Shown piece by piece: positions 47,384 to 58,653 of a stretch of DNA of 64,000 nucleotides. Made by a program: the position numbers and the translations under genes. Origin of the DNA: Polytrichum commune. Taxonomy: Eukaryota; Streptophyta; Polytrichopsida; Polytrichales; Polytrichaceae. The notes under the pieces are model-generated. The model did not search any database. It saw nothing but the letters and a program-made list of their open reading frames with translations, and was not told the DNA's origin. The stretch spans positions 59,012,429-59,076,428 of the forward strand of contig OX485804.1 in NCBI GenBank assembly GCA_950295325.1, given 5' to 3'. The stretch's first letter is position 1; each line of letters begins with the position of its first letter.

Positions 47384-47767
47384 TCAATCATGGATAATCG
47401 AAGAAGAGAGATTTTGTGCTCTCTTATGATCTTTATGGTTTTGAAGTATTTTATCGTTTCTCCTCTTGGCTCTCCTCTTGGCCGGAGCTTTCTCCTTTGC
47501 TATTGGACCTCTCTTCTTCCTTGTGGTCTCAATTGGCCGTTCCACAATTTCTACATCATTCTCTTCCTCTATCTCTCTTCCTCCTTCAAACTCTTCCCTC
47601 AAATTCCTTGCAAGTAAAGAAGGGTGTTGAACATAAGCCCTAAAAGCACTTCTTGGAAATTGCCTTGAGGACTCAAAATAATTCTCACTACCAATGAGGT
47701 CATCCTCATCTTGGCTACTACCAAATTGAAATTGTGAGTAACCAGCCATTGCGAAAAAAAATTGCAC
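47384..47767 (-). CDS. Uncharacterised 127-codon frame in the Harbinger-like element
   Basis: The product would be hydrophilic: a Q/S/D-rich start (GYSQFQFGSSQDEDDLIG), a middle with RNLREEFEGGREIEEEND, and a basic stretch RKKRGPIAKEKAPAKRRAKR that looks like a nuclear-localisation signal. PIF/Harbinger elements usually carry a second gene for a Myb/SANT-type DNA-binding protein beside the transposase, and this could be the front of one, cut before the Myb helices. A captured host fragment is equally possible. I do not recognise it firmly. The (GA)n tract lies upstream of its start, where a CT-rich leader would be on the coding strand. Confidence 0.35.
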   Translation of the reverse strand: MQFFFAMAGYSQFQFGSSQDEDDLIGSENYFESSRQFPRSAFRAYVQHPSLLARNLREEFEGGREIEEENDVEIVERPIETTRKKRGPIAKEKAPAKRRAKRRNDKILQNHKDHKRAQNLSSSIIHD

Positions 47768-47793
47768 AAATTTTTTTTGCTAAAGAGCTACTA

Positions 47794-47800
<7 letters not shown>

Positions 47801-47854
<54 letters not shown>
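47801..47854. repeat. (GA)27 microsatellite
   Basis: An uninterrupted dinucleotide tract of 54 bp inside the Harbinger-like element, likely length-variable. Confidence 0.97.
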
Positions 47855-47858
<4 letters not shown>

Positions 47859-47937
47859 TGCCAACACCTTAGGTTTTGAAAAAAACCAGATCTGAAATCT
47901 ACGGTCCATATCTGTTTTTGAAAATTCATTTTTTATT

Positions 47938-48021
47938 GAGTTGGGCTTCTCTGGAGGAGGAGTTTCTTGTCCGGCCTCTTGAGGCCGGACAAGAAACTCC
48001 TCCTCCGGAGAAGCCCAACTC
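47938..48021. repeat. 41-bp-arm hairpin inside the Harbinger-like element
   Basis: The arms 47938-47978 and 47981-48021 pair across TT with a single mismatch. The left arm begins GAGTTGGGCTTCTC and closes at CCGGCCTC; the right arm begins GAGGCCGG. It occupies the same relative place as the hairpin in the Tourist-like family. Confidence 0.95.
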
Positions 48022-48209
48022 CAAAAAGTGCCGCCATGTAGGCGGCCATGTCATTTTATCATCCATGAGAAAAGTTCACCACCATTGTTTTCTTCACCTA
48101 GTGTAAACACCCACCGGTCAAGAGTTGCATTTTCGACCAATCACAATTGAGAAACGCCCTTTTTTTCATGACCGGTGGACTTCTCCACTGTAGTGTAAAC
48201 CAGCCCTAA

Positions 48210-48869
48210 GAGTCCCCACCCACCTTAACACCATGGCATACATTACCTTACAATTAGAGGCGGCCAATAGGCATTTTTGACAGGTGGTCCATGTGGATTG
48301 GTCAGGGTTCTGGTGCTGCTTTGAGCACATGCTAGATACGTAGTTCGTGTTATGCTGGGGCACCATCGCTTTAACTTACTTAAGATTCGCTGCAATATCA
48401 TATCATGAACTTAACCCTAATTGTGGCAGCTCAGCCCAAGTGCTTTTGTCCTTCGTTCTCTAGACGCAGGGCGAAAGCCATGTGGCCATGGCTCTCGAGA
48501 ATCCTCGAATTCTCATTGGTTGAGAGCGTCATGGGCCCCCACTTTAGATTTACACCAGGGCCGTTTTGGACCACAACTCATGTCATCTTCGGTGGATGAA
48601 AAAGCTACACAGACTTCCCACATGGTAAGTATGGATAATGCTGACCAAGGATTATAAGGAATCTTTTAGGACGGATCTTGAAGGCAAGCATGATGAAAGT
48701 TGCGGCGGGGAATTTGGGTTCACAACAAGGGGCTTTCTGCACTCCGAAGGAAGAGTTTGGGCTATATAGTCCATGAACTTCGCCATGGTCCCATCGAAAA
48801 ACGTGGGATACCATGGTCATTTAAGAGCCACAACATAATGCCTTCGGTGCATACATGTCCTCAGTGTCC
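48210..48869. other. Spacer, relatively G+C-rich
   Basis: Frames at 48405-48657 and 48605-48820 show no recognisable domain and lie on both strands. Confidence 0.4.
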
Positions 48870-49090
48870 CGGAAGAATTTTGGGCATAATTCATCAAAAT
48901 CCTCGTGTTTCCAAGTCCAGCTGATTACATGTTGTGATCTTCCTGCCAACCCTTTACTCATTTCATATATATTCTCCAGATGCCTCTAAAACGATCAGAA
49001 AATTTTCCTAAAGTGTTGAACTTCCATGGGTTATTTCTCAAACTCAATTGGTTCATCTGTAACTAGCGATCTGTTCTCTCCGTTCATTGT
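48870..49090 (+). repeat. AACCGGTT-type dispersed repeat, diverged copy
   Basis: TTTTGGGCATAATTCATC, ATCCTCGTGTTTCCAAGTCC, GATTACATGTTGTGATC and CTTCCATGGGTTATTTCTC match 30784-31010, but the AACCGGTT sites have mutated. Confidence 0.6.
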
Positions 49091-50254
49091 TTAGACTGCT
49101 GCACATTGCCAACCTGTCACGGATAGGGCGAACCAACCCGGACACTGGTTCCTTGGAGGCAAGGGTTTAGGCATCCAACAAGGGACAACTATATGGATTG
49201 GTTCGCCCAAAATCAACCTGTCACCACATAACATAAGCATGCTTTTTCTTTTTTTCTTTTTTTCCTTTTTCCCCTCACACTTATTTCTCACTTCCTGCCC
49301 CTAGCCTAGATTGAAAGTCAGTGTTCCAGGCTCGGTTACCAAACTTTTCTTTCTTTCTTTCGTGCTGCTTTGCGGCTGCACGAGTTGCTCAATTTCGTAC
49401 CTGTCGCCTGTGCTATCCCCTGTGGTACTACTCCTGCCCGCCCGCCTGCCCGCCTGCCCGCTGGAGGGGGGCTTTTTGTTGGGGGGTTGGTTCGTGGAAT
49501 CACCCTTCTTCCAAGATGGCCATGCTTCAAACGTGTCCACTAAGGCTATAGGGGACGTTGAAGTCACTACCTAGAACCTGCCTTTAACATCACGGTGTGT
49601 GAGTGTTATTAGTTTTCCGCTAAATAGTCCCATTAGTGTGGGTGGAAAAAGTAGTGTGGAAATAATTAGCGTGGGTCACACTAAGTTTCTAGTCAAGGTG
49701 GAATTAACGTGGATCTTCTCCTAAGTTTTTGTGAAGGTACTCTGGTAACACCGTACTTATAAAAAATGATCAGTCGCTTTACATCTAAAGTAGCACAAAA
49801 AGCAAATAAGCATCCAACTTAATTTTCTAGGGGAAAAAACACAATTTTTTTTGGCACGCGCTAATTGTATATTGGAAATTTGGCGTGGGTTGAAATTTAA
49901 TGTCAGCCCATGTTGATTCCCATTATGAGAACCAACGTGGGTTGTAGAAAATTATTGTGGTGCTGGTAGTGGGACAGTTTAGTGTAGTAAGCAAACTTGT
50001 GTAAGGCGAGCAAATATGTGATGAAGCGTTTGTAGAAACCGGACCTTCCTTGATGTGGACATGGAGTCATCATAAGTGCATGTTTGCTGATTCTTTGAAT
50101 GACTACCTAGGTCCGTCTCGAATTATGTCGACTGCTGAGTGTACAATGGTAAACCCTTGAATGCCAACATAGTTGTTTATGTGTATCTATTGTGGGCGCT
50201 TCTAGCTCCACAAAACCCAATTCGATCGTCGAGTGGATCGACACGTGGAGGAGC
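49091..50254. other. Spacer
   Basis: A CTGCCCGC pentad-rich stretch lies near 49436-49462. Frames on both strands at 49301-49574 are overlapping shadows of that composition. No gene is recognised. Confidence 0.4.
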
Positions 50255-50418
50255 GTAGTACCATAGTGGGCTCTCTATCTCATCCTTTACATGTGCCAAA
50301 ACGTAGTTTCCATGAGGGATACAAGTGGGTCATCACAAATGTTAGCATGACAAGTGGCACAATTTGAGGGGGAAACAATTATTTTGTGTCAGAATAGAGC
50401 CCCCTCTACGGAGTGCTA
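50255..50418. mobile_element. GTAGAGGGCGCT-family MITE, uninterrupted copy
   Basis: GTAGTACCATAGTGGGCTCTC at the left faces GCCCCCTCTACGGAGTGC at the right. The interior GATACAAGTGGGTCATC and GACAAGTGGCACAATTTGAG match 37321 and 41597. Confidence 0.7.
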
Positions 50419-50870
50419 GAACAAAGAGGAATGTGCATGACTAGTTTTTGCGATTGCATTTCGTATGTTCTTGTGATCTCCATTCCGACCACAAGTGACA
50501 TGGTTCTCAAAATTGGTTGGCTTAGGGGAGGGGGGCATTTCAAGATCCACATGTGCTTAGAATGACATTCATGAGTGCCCACTTAGGTGTTAAACATATT
50601 TTGTGAACGAATCTTGTGCCACACTCAAAAGAAACGGGGCTTGTGCTTGAAACTTTTGCTTATAAGTGAGCCGTTGGAGAGCCGTTGGATATATGGACAT
50701 GATCCCAAACATTCACAAAACAAGAGTGCTTTTGATTCATCAACGGCATTCTGAATAATTTGGATTTGCTTTTACAACTGGTAGCACAAAGTTCATATAA
50801 TAAAAGTGGACATGATCAAAATCCGATCGACCGCTTCATGTGTCCTTAAAATTCCAATGTGAATCCCAAA

Positions 50871-51253
50871 CTACACTAACTATGATACTTAGTGTCACCA
50901 AAATGCTCAATACTAATCGTAAACTGCGGTGTAGGGTCACCAACACTAAATGCTAACCTAATGATATTTGTCATTCCTTGCAATTTTTTGTGGGGGCATT
51001 ATTGATTTACAATGTTGCAGGTATTGTCACTTACTAAGTGATATTTTCATCCAGATTTCAATCAACCATGACAATATTTCATCACGGATTTGTTAGGAAG
51101 CAAATTACACCAAACTTTGTTTCAGTAATTGGTATTATTTGGAAGTAAGTTGGGGTGACATTAGTTGGAAACGCGTTCATAGAAAGTGTGACTGAAAAAG
51201 TTACCACAATGACATAAAATGCCATATGACACTAAACATCCTATTTAGTGTAG
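50871..51253. mobile_element. CTACACTAAATA-family MITE, large subfamily (383 bp)
   Basis: CTACACTAACTATGATACTT at the left and CATCCTATTTAGTGTAG at the right are inverted with mismatches. The interior matches 39938-40290. TA flanks the CACTA core as in the other copies. Confidence 0.8.
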
Positions 51254-53461
51254 CCAACCCCACAAATTTGAGCAAAGTACCACATCATCGGACCCAATCA
51301 TGTTTGCTTCTCTTGTAGTTCAAGAAATTCGCTCCACGGTTATAGCTTACTAATCCATCAAGGGGCTCATGTGTGGCGAAGTCCTTCCCCATGATTTTGA
51401 AGGAAATAAAAGTCATGTGGCTATTTATATTATTGAAGTACAAGTAGGCGAGCTAAGTTAGTGAACAAGTATCGTCGGATGTTGCGAGAGAGGAATCGTT
51501 GCCAAAGGGGTACCGATAAGGAAGGATCTACGTACCCCATGTTCCGACTCGTTATAAAGCCGTTTTGAAATGTACATGTTTATACATGTGCATGTTTTGG
51601 CCGTTGTCCTCTTCTTGGCAATCAAGGACCAAGGCACACTTCAATAAAAACCTCACGGCTAGAGGCGCCGAGTACGTGGAGTGTGAGAAAAGAGAGGGGT
51701 AGTAGTAGTAGTAGGCTCCTTTGTGCCCAACTTTTCCTCCGTGACATTCGAGTCGGGTGCGCGCGATTGCCATGGCTCGCTTTAATGCCTCATTCAATGC
51801 CTCCCACCGCGTCTCATTCATCGGGAATATCGGATGGGAAAATAACATAAACTCATGCTCATAATTTTACTAGAAAGAAACCCAATGATGAGAAAGAGGA
51901 AATGAGGTTGGCATGCACTGTGTGAAGTTTTGCATCCAAAGCTCCGCGGCCGTTGGTAAGTTTAAAGCTTCTTTTTCTTTTTTTCCATAGTGGAACGACA
52001 CATAGAAGGCCTACTTCAATAAGTGTATGGTGCAAGGTGTATGATCAAAGGTGTATGATCAAGCGAGAGGAAACGAGGAGCCAAGTTATTATTTGTGGAG
52101 TTGGCTACATTTCGAGGCGCAAATGCCGTGGCGTGCATTAATTACCTCCCACTACGTTTCTCTTATGTGGGAAACGCCCGATGGAGAGGAAGTCCATCGT
52201 CACTTGTAAAAACACCAGTGACAAAGGAAACCAAATCAGTATGCGAGAAGAAAGTTTTGCGTCCACAACCGGAGAAATGAATACCCCGTGTAACAAGCTC
52301 GTCATGTCACCTTGCATACATATACGTCTCTTGGGCAATCTCAAAACCCTCGGACAAGAAACACAGCCTCCGGAGAACTTCCCCTTAAAACGTTCAATAT
52401 ATATATACATATATATTTCAAAAAAATTCATTTTTTTTCAATCTTAGGTGCCCATACCAACCGCTGCCTCAACTAACCTTGTCTTGGGCTGAAATTCTTG
52501 ACCGAGCGGTGTCACTACTTCTTCACCCCGCGTAGAGCAAAGTTGAAGGCTTGGTGTTGGTGGAGGTGGTGGCTTTTGCAGTAGTCTCCACCTACACCCA
52601 AGTACTTGGCCTAAAGACACCTTATGGAAGTAGACCATGGGAATGCCTGCCTGCCAGCCAGCCAGCCAGGCCCTCCCTCCTTCCTTGTCATCGCTGGTGC
52701 TGGCACGCCACGATCGTCCCATCCCTGCAACCTAATCTGCAACGCCACTCGCTTCAGATCCTCCAAAATCAGTTGGCCCATCCATCCCTCCATCCATCCC
52801 TCCATCGATCGCAAGGGAAGGCCGGGAAAGCGAATTCGATTGCACAAAATGGCAGCCTTCGTTCATCGCCCCTGCGTTACTGCCTGTACAGCGTGGGTGA
52901 TGAGGACGTCATAACCTTCTTGTTGAAGGTTCGTTCCATGGCAAAAGGAAAGGAACGGAACGGAACGGGAAGGGAAAAACAGAACCAAGAAAAAGAAAAA
53001 GAAAAAGAACCAAAACAAAACAAAAAAACGAAAGAGAAAAGAATACGAAAGCCGGCTCTGATGTTGCCATTGGGGCGATTTCATACTTTATATGGTGTTG
53101 CTTCATCTTCAAGTTTGTCCCGGACCATGTGTTACGAGGATTAGAAGGTCACCGACTACTACTGCCTCCTTTCGAAGGTGAGCTAACATCTTGAATGAGC
53201 GAGTGTGGACAAGCCGGCTGTCGACGTCTATGTGTCTCCCCCCAAAGAGCAAGCGCATGTGGTCTCGAACAATGGGTTCAATTTTTATCCAGTTCACCCA
53301 GACACCCCCCCCCCCACTATGATCAAGTGGACCATAAGTGCTAGTAGGGTGCACCCGAAATCAAGCGCCAGGAAGGTCACCCATCCAAGTATTCATCCGG
53401 CCGTGGATGGCTCAACCTCGGAGTTCCCATGAGACCCGACTTGCAGCCTTGGGTTCAATGA
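51254..53461. other. Spacer with a diverged duplication and simple repeats
   Basis: Blocks at about 51770-51955 and 52110-52275 resemble each other (CCTCCCAC, CGGAT/CCGATGG, AAGTTTTGC.TCCA). CCAGCCAG, CATCCATCCCTC and GAAAAA runs fill 52640-53030. The 197-codon frame at 52551-53144 crosses these runs and has no recognisable domain. An 11-C tract lies at 53305-53315. Confidence 0.4.
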
Positions 53462-55165
53462 AACGGGGAGAGAATCGGCTACTAGGTTCGACCGAACCGG
53501 TCGAGTTTGAGAAATAACTGGTTCAAGTTCAAGGCTGCAGGAAAAAGCACCAATCAGTTCAGAGGAATTTATGGAATATACCCACACTTCAATTTTATTT
53601 TTATTTTTATTTTTAAAAAAAACTTAAAATGTCAACATGTCACCAGTTGGACTTGGAAGTAATAGTATATTGACCAGATATACCCAGAAATCCCCCCTGA
53701 CACTGCTTGGGTTTACACCACCCTTTCATTCAAGGATATTAAGAGAGAGAGAGAGAGAGAGATTAGATTAGATTAGATTAGATTAGATTAGTTAGAGGCT
53801 AGAGCTGCAGGATGATGAGTATCAGTGTGAGGAGCTGGGACCAGTGCCCGGGAAGTTTTTGGGCATAGATAGTCGGTCAAGAATCCTAGTGATTCTAAAT
53901 CCAACCGGTTACAGGTTGACATCAGTGATTAAGGAGGTTTTTGGGGAGGCACAATCGGTTGAGATCCTAGTGTTTTGCAATTCCAACCGGTTACATGTTG
54001 ACATCCTCCGGTTTTCCTTTATTAAATTAGGGTATATTCTATACATTCCTCTAAATTGTTCGGTAATTTTCCTGCAGTCTTGAACTTCAACCGGTTATTT
54101 CTCAAACACAACCACTCCATTTGTAACTAACTGCTGGTTCCCCCCGATCGTTGGTTGGTTGACATCTTCTTCCAGTGTTTCTTCTTTCAATTGAGGTATA
54201 TTCTTCCATCGATTCCGCTAAGACGATTGTTCATTCTCCTGAATTCTCCAGCTTCAACCGGTCACTATTTCTTCTCAAATTCAACCGGTTCATCTACAAC
54301 TAACCGCCGGTGCTTCTTGCCCGAGCAGTGGCCGGGACACACACATTGAGCGTCACTCGCCACTGTAAGGCCAAATCTCAAGTCAACAGAAAGACTGGCC
54401 CTGCCCCTGCCCCCAGCCCCTGCCTGCCATGCACACCCATGGACTTACACAACTCTGCCTCTCTTTCCGTCGTCGGAGGAGGAAGGGAGGGAGGGAGGCT
54501 GGCTTAACTCCTCAGGCAGGCAGGCAGGGTGCGCCCCCCCCCCCCCCCCCCCCCCCTTCCCCCTCTGCCCGGTGACTTGATTGTCAAGTCGCTAGTCGTC
54601 GGGTGTTGACCTGCATTCAGTTTGTTGCTTGCTTGCAGGCAGGGGTAAAAATGGAAGGAAGGAAGGAAGTCGCAAAGCAGGCAGGCTGGCTCCAGGTTAT
54701 GTCACGTCACAGCTGCTCCCTAGCTAGCTCCCTCCTACCTTCATTGATTGGACACCTACATTGTTCGAGTGTTGGTGGTGCATATATGTGTGTGTGTGTG
54801 TGTGTATCGTGAGGCTTGTGACTTGGGCGTTAAGTTAAGCATTGACACGCATGCACCCCCCGGGCATGGTGGTAGGATCGATGAGAGAGATTGGGCTCTG
54901 TGCACAACTCTACGGATCTAGACCTATGATCGGGGAGAACCGGCAGTCAGTTACTATAGGTGAACCGGTTGAGTTTGAGGAATAACTGGTTGAAGGTCAA
55001 GACTGCAGGAGAATTACCGATTGGTTTACAGGAATTTACAGAACAGACCCAATTTAATAAAGGAAAACCGGAGGGTGTCAACATGTAACCGGTTGGACTT
55101 GCAAACACTAGGATCTCAACCGATTGTGCCTGCCCAGAAATCTCCCCCATCCCTGATCTAGACAC
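53462..55165. repeat. AACCGGTT-repeat cluster in both orientations
   Basis: At least four copies: reverse 53462-53735, forward 53850-54155 (its first block doubled), forward part 54160-54330, and reverse 54928-55165. Exact AACCGGTT sites lie at 53903, 53985, 54089, 54283, 54963 and 55087. Between the copies are (GA)n and (GATTA)6 at 53742-53790, twenty-three C at 54534-54556 and (GT)n at about 54788-54804. Confidence 0.75.
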
Positions 55166-58100
55166 CGTTCCGGGTTGGATACTGAACACAATGATGGGGA
55201 ACGTCTGTGTTAAAATTTATATATCTATATCTATATATATATATATATAGGAGCACTACCAACTACTATGAGCATATGAGCCTTAGGCAATCGTCTTGCG
55301 TCACGTCGGTGGAAGAGCTAACAATGCAAATGTAACCTAGTGACATAGGGCGATGGCCTAAGCTTCATATGTTTGTAGTGGTGAGTGAAGAAAAATGATT
55401 ATCGGTGTTCATGCACTAGCTTGAATGTGAGCATGTATACTTTATTATATTGGTCATGGGTATTTGTGATGTGGGATAAGGCGTATTGCTTTCTTTTGTC
55501 GGAAAGTGGGCTCTGGAGAGAGAGGTAGAGAGAGAGAGAACAAAGCTTTGGATTCTTAAAACTTTTGCACCTACATCCCATTTTTCAAATTTCAAACGAT
55601 AATCTTTGTAAATTTGTAGTTGTTGATTGGATAATCTTCAAACTTCAAATAATAATCTTTTGCACCTACATTTTGGACTTGGAACTTGAAATGACAATCG
55701 TGGTGGGTTCAACCCAATGGTCTAGACTGTTTGTGGAATTGGAAGTGCCCACAACAAGACCACATACCTTAAGTGATCATATCATGGGGACTTGCAACCC
55801 CGCAGACATTGTTGACCATTAGATTGGCTCAAAAACCCCCCATTAGCAATTGCAAATTCACGAAGACTATCATTTGCCGTTTGAAAAGCGGGGTGTAGGT
55901 GCAGAAGCCTTACGAATCCAAAGTGCTCTCTCTCTCTCTCTCACGCTCTCTCCCCCCTCCCAATTGTGTTCACTATTGAACCTAGAATAATGTCAATATG
56001 GTGTGCACGTGGTCCAATCACATCCTACCACCACGTCTTTTGATGTCAATTCTTAACTACAAAGTCACCAACCTTCGCATATACCATCGAAGTAAAGGTC
56101 TCCGATTAAAACGTACGTTTGTTTAAAGCATTCGCCTGATTTGTGGTGGATGCCGGCGGCCGCTGATGCATCTGCAAACTTTGCACTCCATTAATCGTCT
56201 CCCGAAATCTCGAATTCGTTGGCTCGTGCATGGAGTGAATTCTCCTTTACCTGCACCACAAGATAGATAATGCCTATCTTTCAAATCAAATTTGTGAAGA
56301 TCGGGTCTCATTGTACCCATTCCTTCGTCCGGGCATTTGGCAAACTTGCAAGTCTGGATCTAATCGCTTCTCAAAGACAACCCCACCACACTCTGTGACA
56401 CCGAACCTGCTGTAATTCGGAGCCAGCCGCCCCATCAAAAAGATTATCATTTCACTGTGTCGATCGATTATGATGTCGAGAGGCGTATGATATGAAAGAA
56501 CTCCCTTTCACTTCAAGTTTTCATGGCAACTCCAAAGGTTTCCTATGAGACAAACTCGGAGATCGGCAGTGTAATTGTCACCTCATTCTCTCTCTCTCAC
56601 TCTCTCTCTCACACACACACACACACACGTGGCAAAATATAGTGTCATGGATTAAGTGGTTGGCAACTGGCATCATTGTGGCGTTTCAGTCGAAAAGCTT
56701 AGGAGTGCAGGCTTGAACTTGGCTTATGACAAACACCTTTTTCCGCCCATTCCACCTGCTTGGACAAACCTTGGCTATCGCCGCTTGAAGATGATTAGAA
56801 AAGGTCCATTCCCATTGCGACCAAGACTCATTCTTATGTATACTATATTATAATGTACATAGAAAATATTATTATATATTAGAGTTATCCGTTGAAGTCC
56901 CTCAAAGAGGACAAAACCGTGGGTTCGATCCTTCTTTGAGAAAACTTTTCATTAAGAGCATGTCAGCTCGTCGTCTTGAAGCTTGGATCGGCCTATGCAA
57001 GGTTAGCTAGGCCCACCCATCCTAGTAGGACAAGCTACGAAGCCGAATTTCAATAGCTCGACACCACACTCTTTGTGTATGAGAATTTTCAGCGTACAGA
57101 AAATTTAGGTGACTTTGTGTTGACTCCCATACACTCAGGGTTTGGGACTAAATCCGCGGTTCCATCTACTACACTTTACGAATAACTCCATCACAAACAA
57201 AAACGGCGTCTACTCAGTGCCAAAAGACCATGTTATCCAACCCACCGAACTAACTACCGATCGACAATTTTAACATGCACCCATCACGATGCTAGCTACA
57301 CATAAATAGTGTAAAACAAATCAGGAAGGGGGGGGGGAGGGGTTAATCGTACACGAACATACCTCTCATCCATCCAACATAAAATCACTTAACTTCCTAC
57401 GACTTTGTCTTCGATTCATCTCAAGTGACATCAAGTGGACTAGTTCGGGGTCTTTGAAGTTAAGTAGGTGTCGAATGAATCAACTAGGGCAAAGATAACC
57501 ATCTGCGCTGTGTACCGGTTCCGAGCTTTTGTGTTCAATGAAGGTGAGGGAGGTACGCTTGCTCGTAAAGGGATAATTATAATTATGTCTCTCTCTCTCT
57601 CTCTCACCCTCACCCTCACGATCGATCGACTGACTGACTCGAATTGCAACTTTTTCCCTCTTCATTATATTGGCCCCAAAGTGGCATGATAGGTCACATT
57701 AAAGAGTTGAACTCAAATCCTAAGCTTTTTCACCTGGCCCAAAATCGGTTTCTAATCACCAAAGCCTTCACAAAATGATTTGGGCAATGAGCGTTGTAAG
57801 GAAAAAGGGAGCTTTTGGTAGATAAACCCCTGCATGCGCCCAGGTAATTGATCCAAAAGTCTGGTGATGAGGCCCTCGTACTTGCTCTGCGTATACACTT
57901 AGGGAATAGGTGCGCGACCAAAGTAGTAGTAGTAGTAGTAGTACCGGTGGATTGCAATCAATTAGTACTTATGGTAACTGCACCTATAATCGTCCTTTTA
58001 AGTTAAGCATTTACGCATATTCTTAATAATATAATTATCGGACTGACATGATTTTGGGTCGGGTGTTAACTCGTTAATTGGAGGAAGATTGCAACACATG

Positions 58101-58649
58101 TTGGCGCATAAGTTTTGGATGAGATATGAATTAATGAACTATGAAAGTTCAAAGTGTTGATTATAGGTGTGGTCAAAACGGACCCTACGATCTCAAGTTC
58201 AAACCGTGTTCATTTCAAGCAAGAATATGTATGGGTTGTTCTTGGACAAGGGTCGCTTTCATATATGAGTATCATACACATTTTATAATTCGAACTTTCG
58301 TAAAAAATCAGCATAATCAAACTACCATTTTTGCTATGTACTTACAGTCTATCTATCATATGGGTATTTTAAAATGTTAATATTGTAGTGTGTTATCTAG
58401 TCCGACATAAATGTTTTTTAGCGCGCGCGGGGGGGGGGAGGCATGACAAGTGTCATATGTGCAGTGGTCAAGATCCTATGGATCTCTACATGGTTTAATC
58501 ACCTTTCAGCACTCAAAGTGTTGAGCTAAACTTCACTCCAGGGTATATTGTTATGCGGAGTTGTTTTTAGAGAAGGCTAAGTTGGTGGCTGCTAAGTTTA
58601 GTGTGACATTAGAATTAGGTGACGTGCCACATGTTTATCATGGGCCACA
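55166..58649. other. Spacer, 3.5 kb
   Basis: Simple repeats are CT/CA near 55926-55945, 56587-56630 and 57586-57604, and (GTA)n near 57923-57943. A 10-G tract lies at 57328-57337 and another at 58429-58438. The minus-strand frame at 56123-56370 is cysteine-rich (KFAKCPDEGMG, LSCGAGKGEFTPC, MECKVCRC) but matches nothing I know. GTGGGTTCGATCCTTC at about 56920 resembles a tRNA B box without a partner. Confidence 0.4.
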
Positions 58650-58653
58650 TTAA

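Larger units (their letters stand above)
46869..48206 (-). mobile_element. Harbinger-like element, 1338 bp, with frame and hairpin
   Basis: The left end GGGCCGGTTTACACTACGGTGG and right end CCACTGTAGTGTAAACCAGCCC are inverted, continuing into GAGAAG/CTTCTC. TAA flanks both sides (46866-46868 and 48207-48209). The ends share the pattern GGGCC..TT.ACAC with the Tourist-like family at 44842, and GCCATGTAGG..CCATGT and TTTCGACCAAT blocks recur in both, so the two are related. It contains a minus-strand 127-codon frame (47384-47767), a (GA)27 tract and a 41-bp-arm hairpin. It has no DDE transposase, so it moves, if at all, in trans. Confidence 0.85.

Noticed and set aside
52551-53144. Longest open frame in the window (197 codons, plus strand)
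   Set aside because: It runs through CCAGCCAG, CATCCATC and GAAAAA simple repeats, is matched by open frames on the other strand, and shows no domain.
54534-54556. Twenty-three C as a biological boundary
   Set aside because: Such a run may be an assembly artefact or a simple slippage tract; nothing on its two sides indicates an element end.
56880-56945. Possible tRNA or SINE promoter (GGGTTCGATCC)
   Set aside because: The B-box-like string lacks one base of the consensus and no A box or cloverleaf can be drawn upstream.
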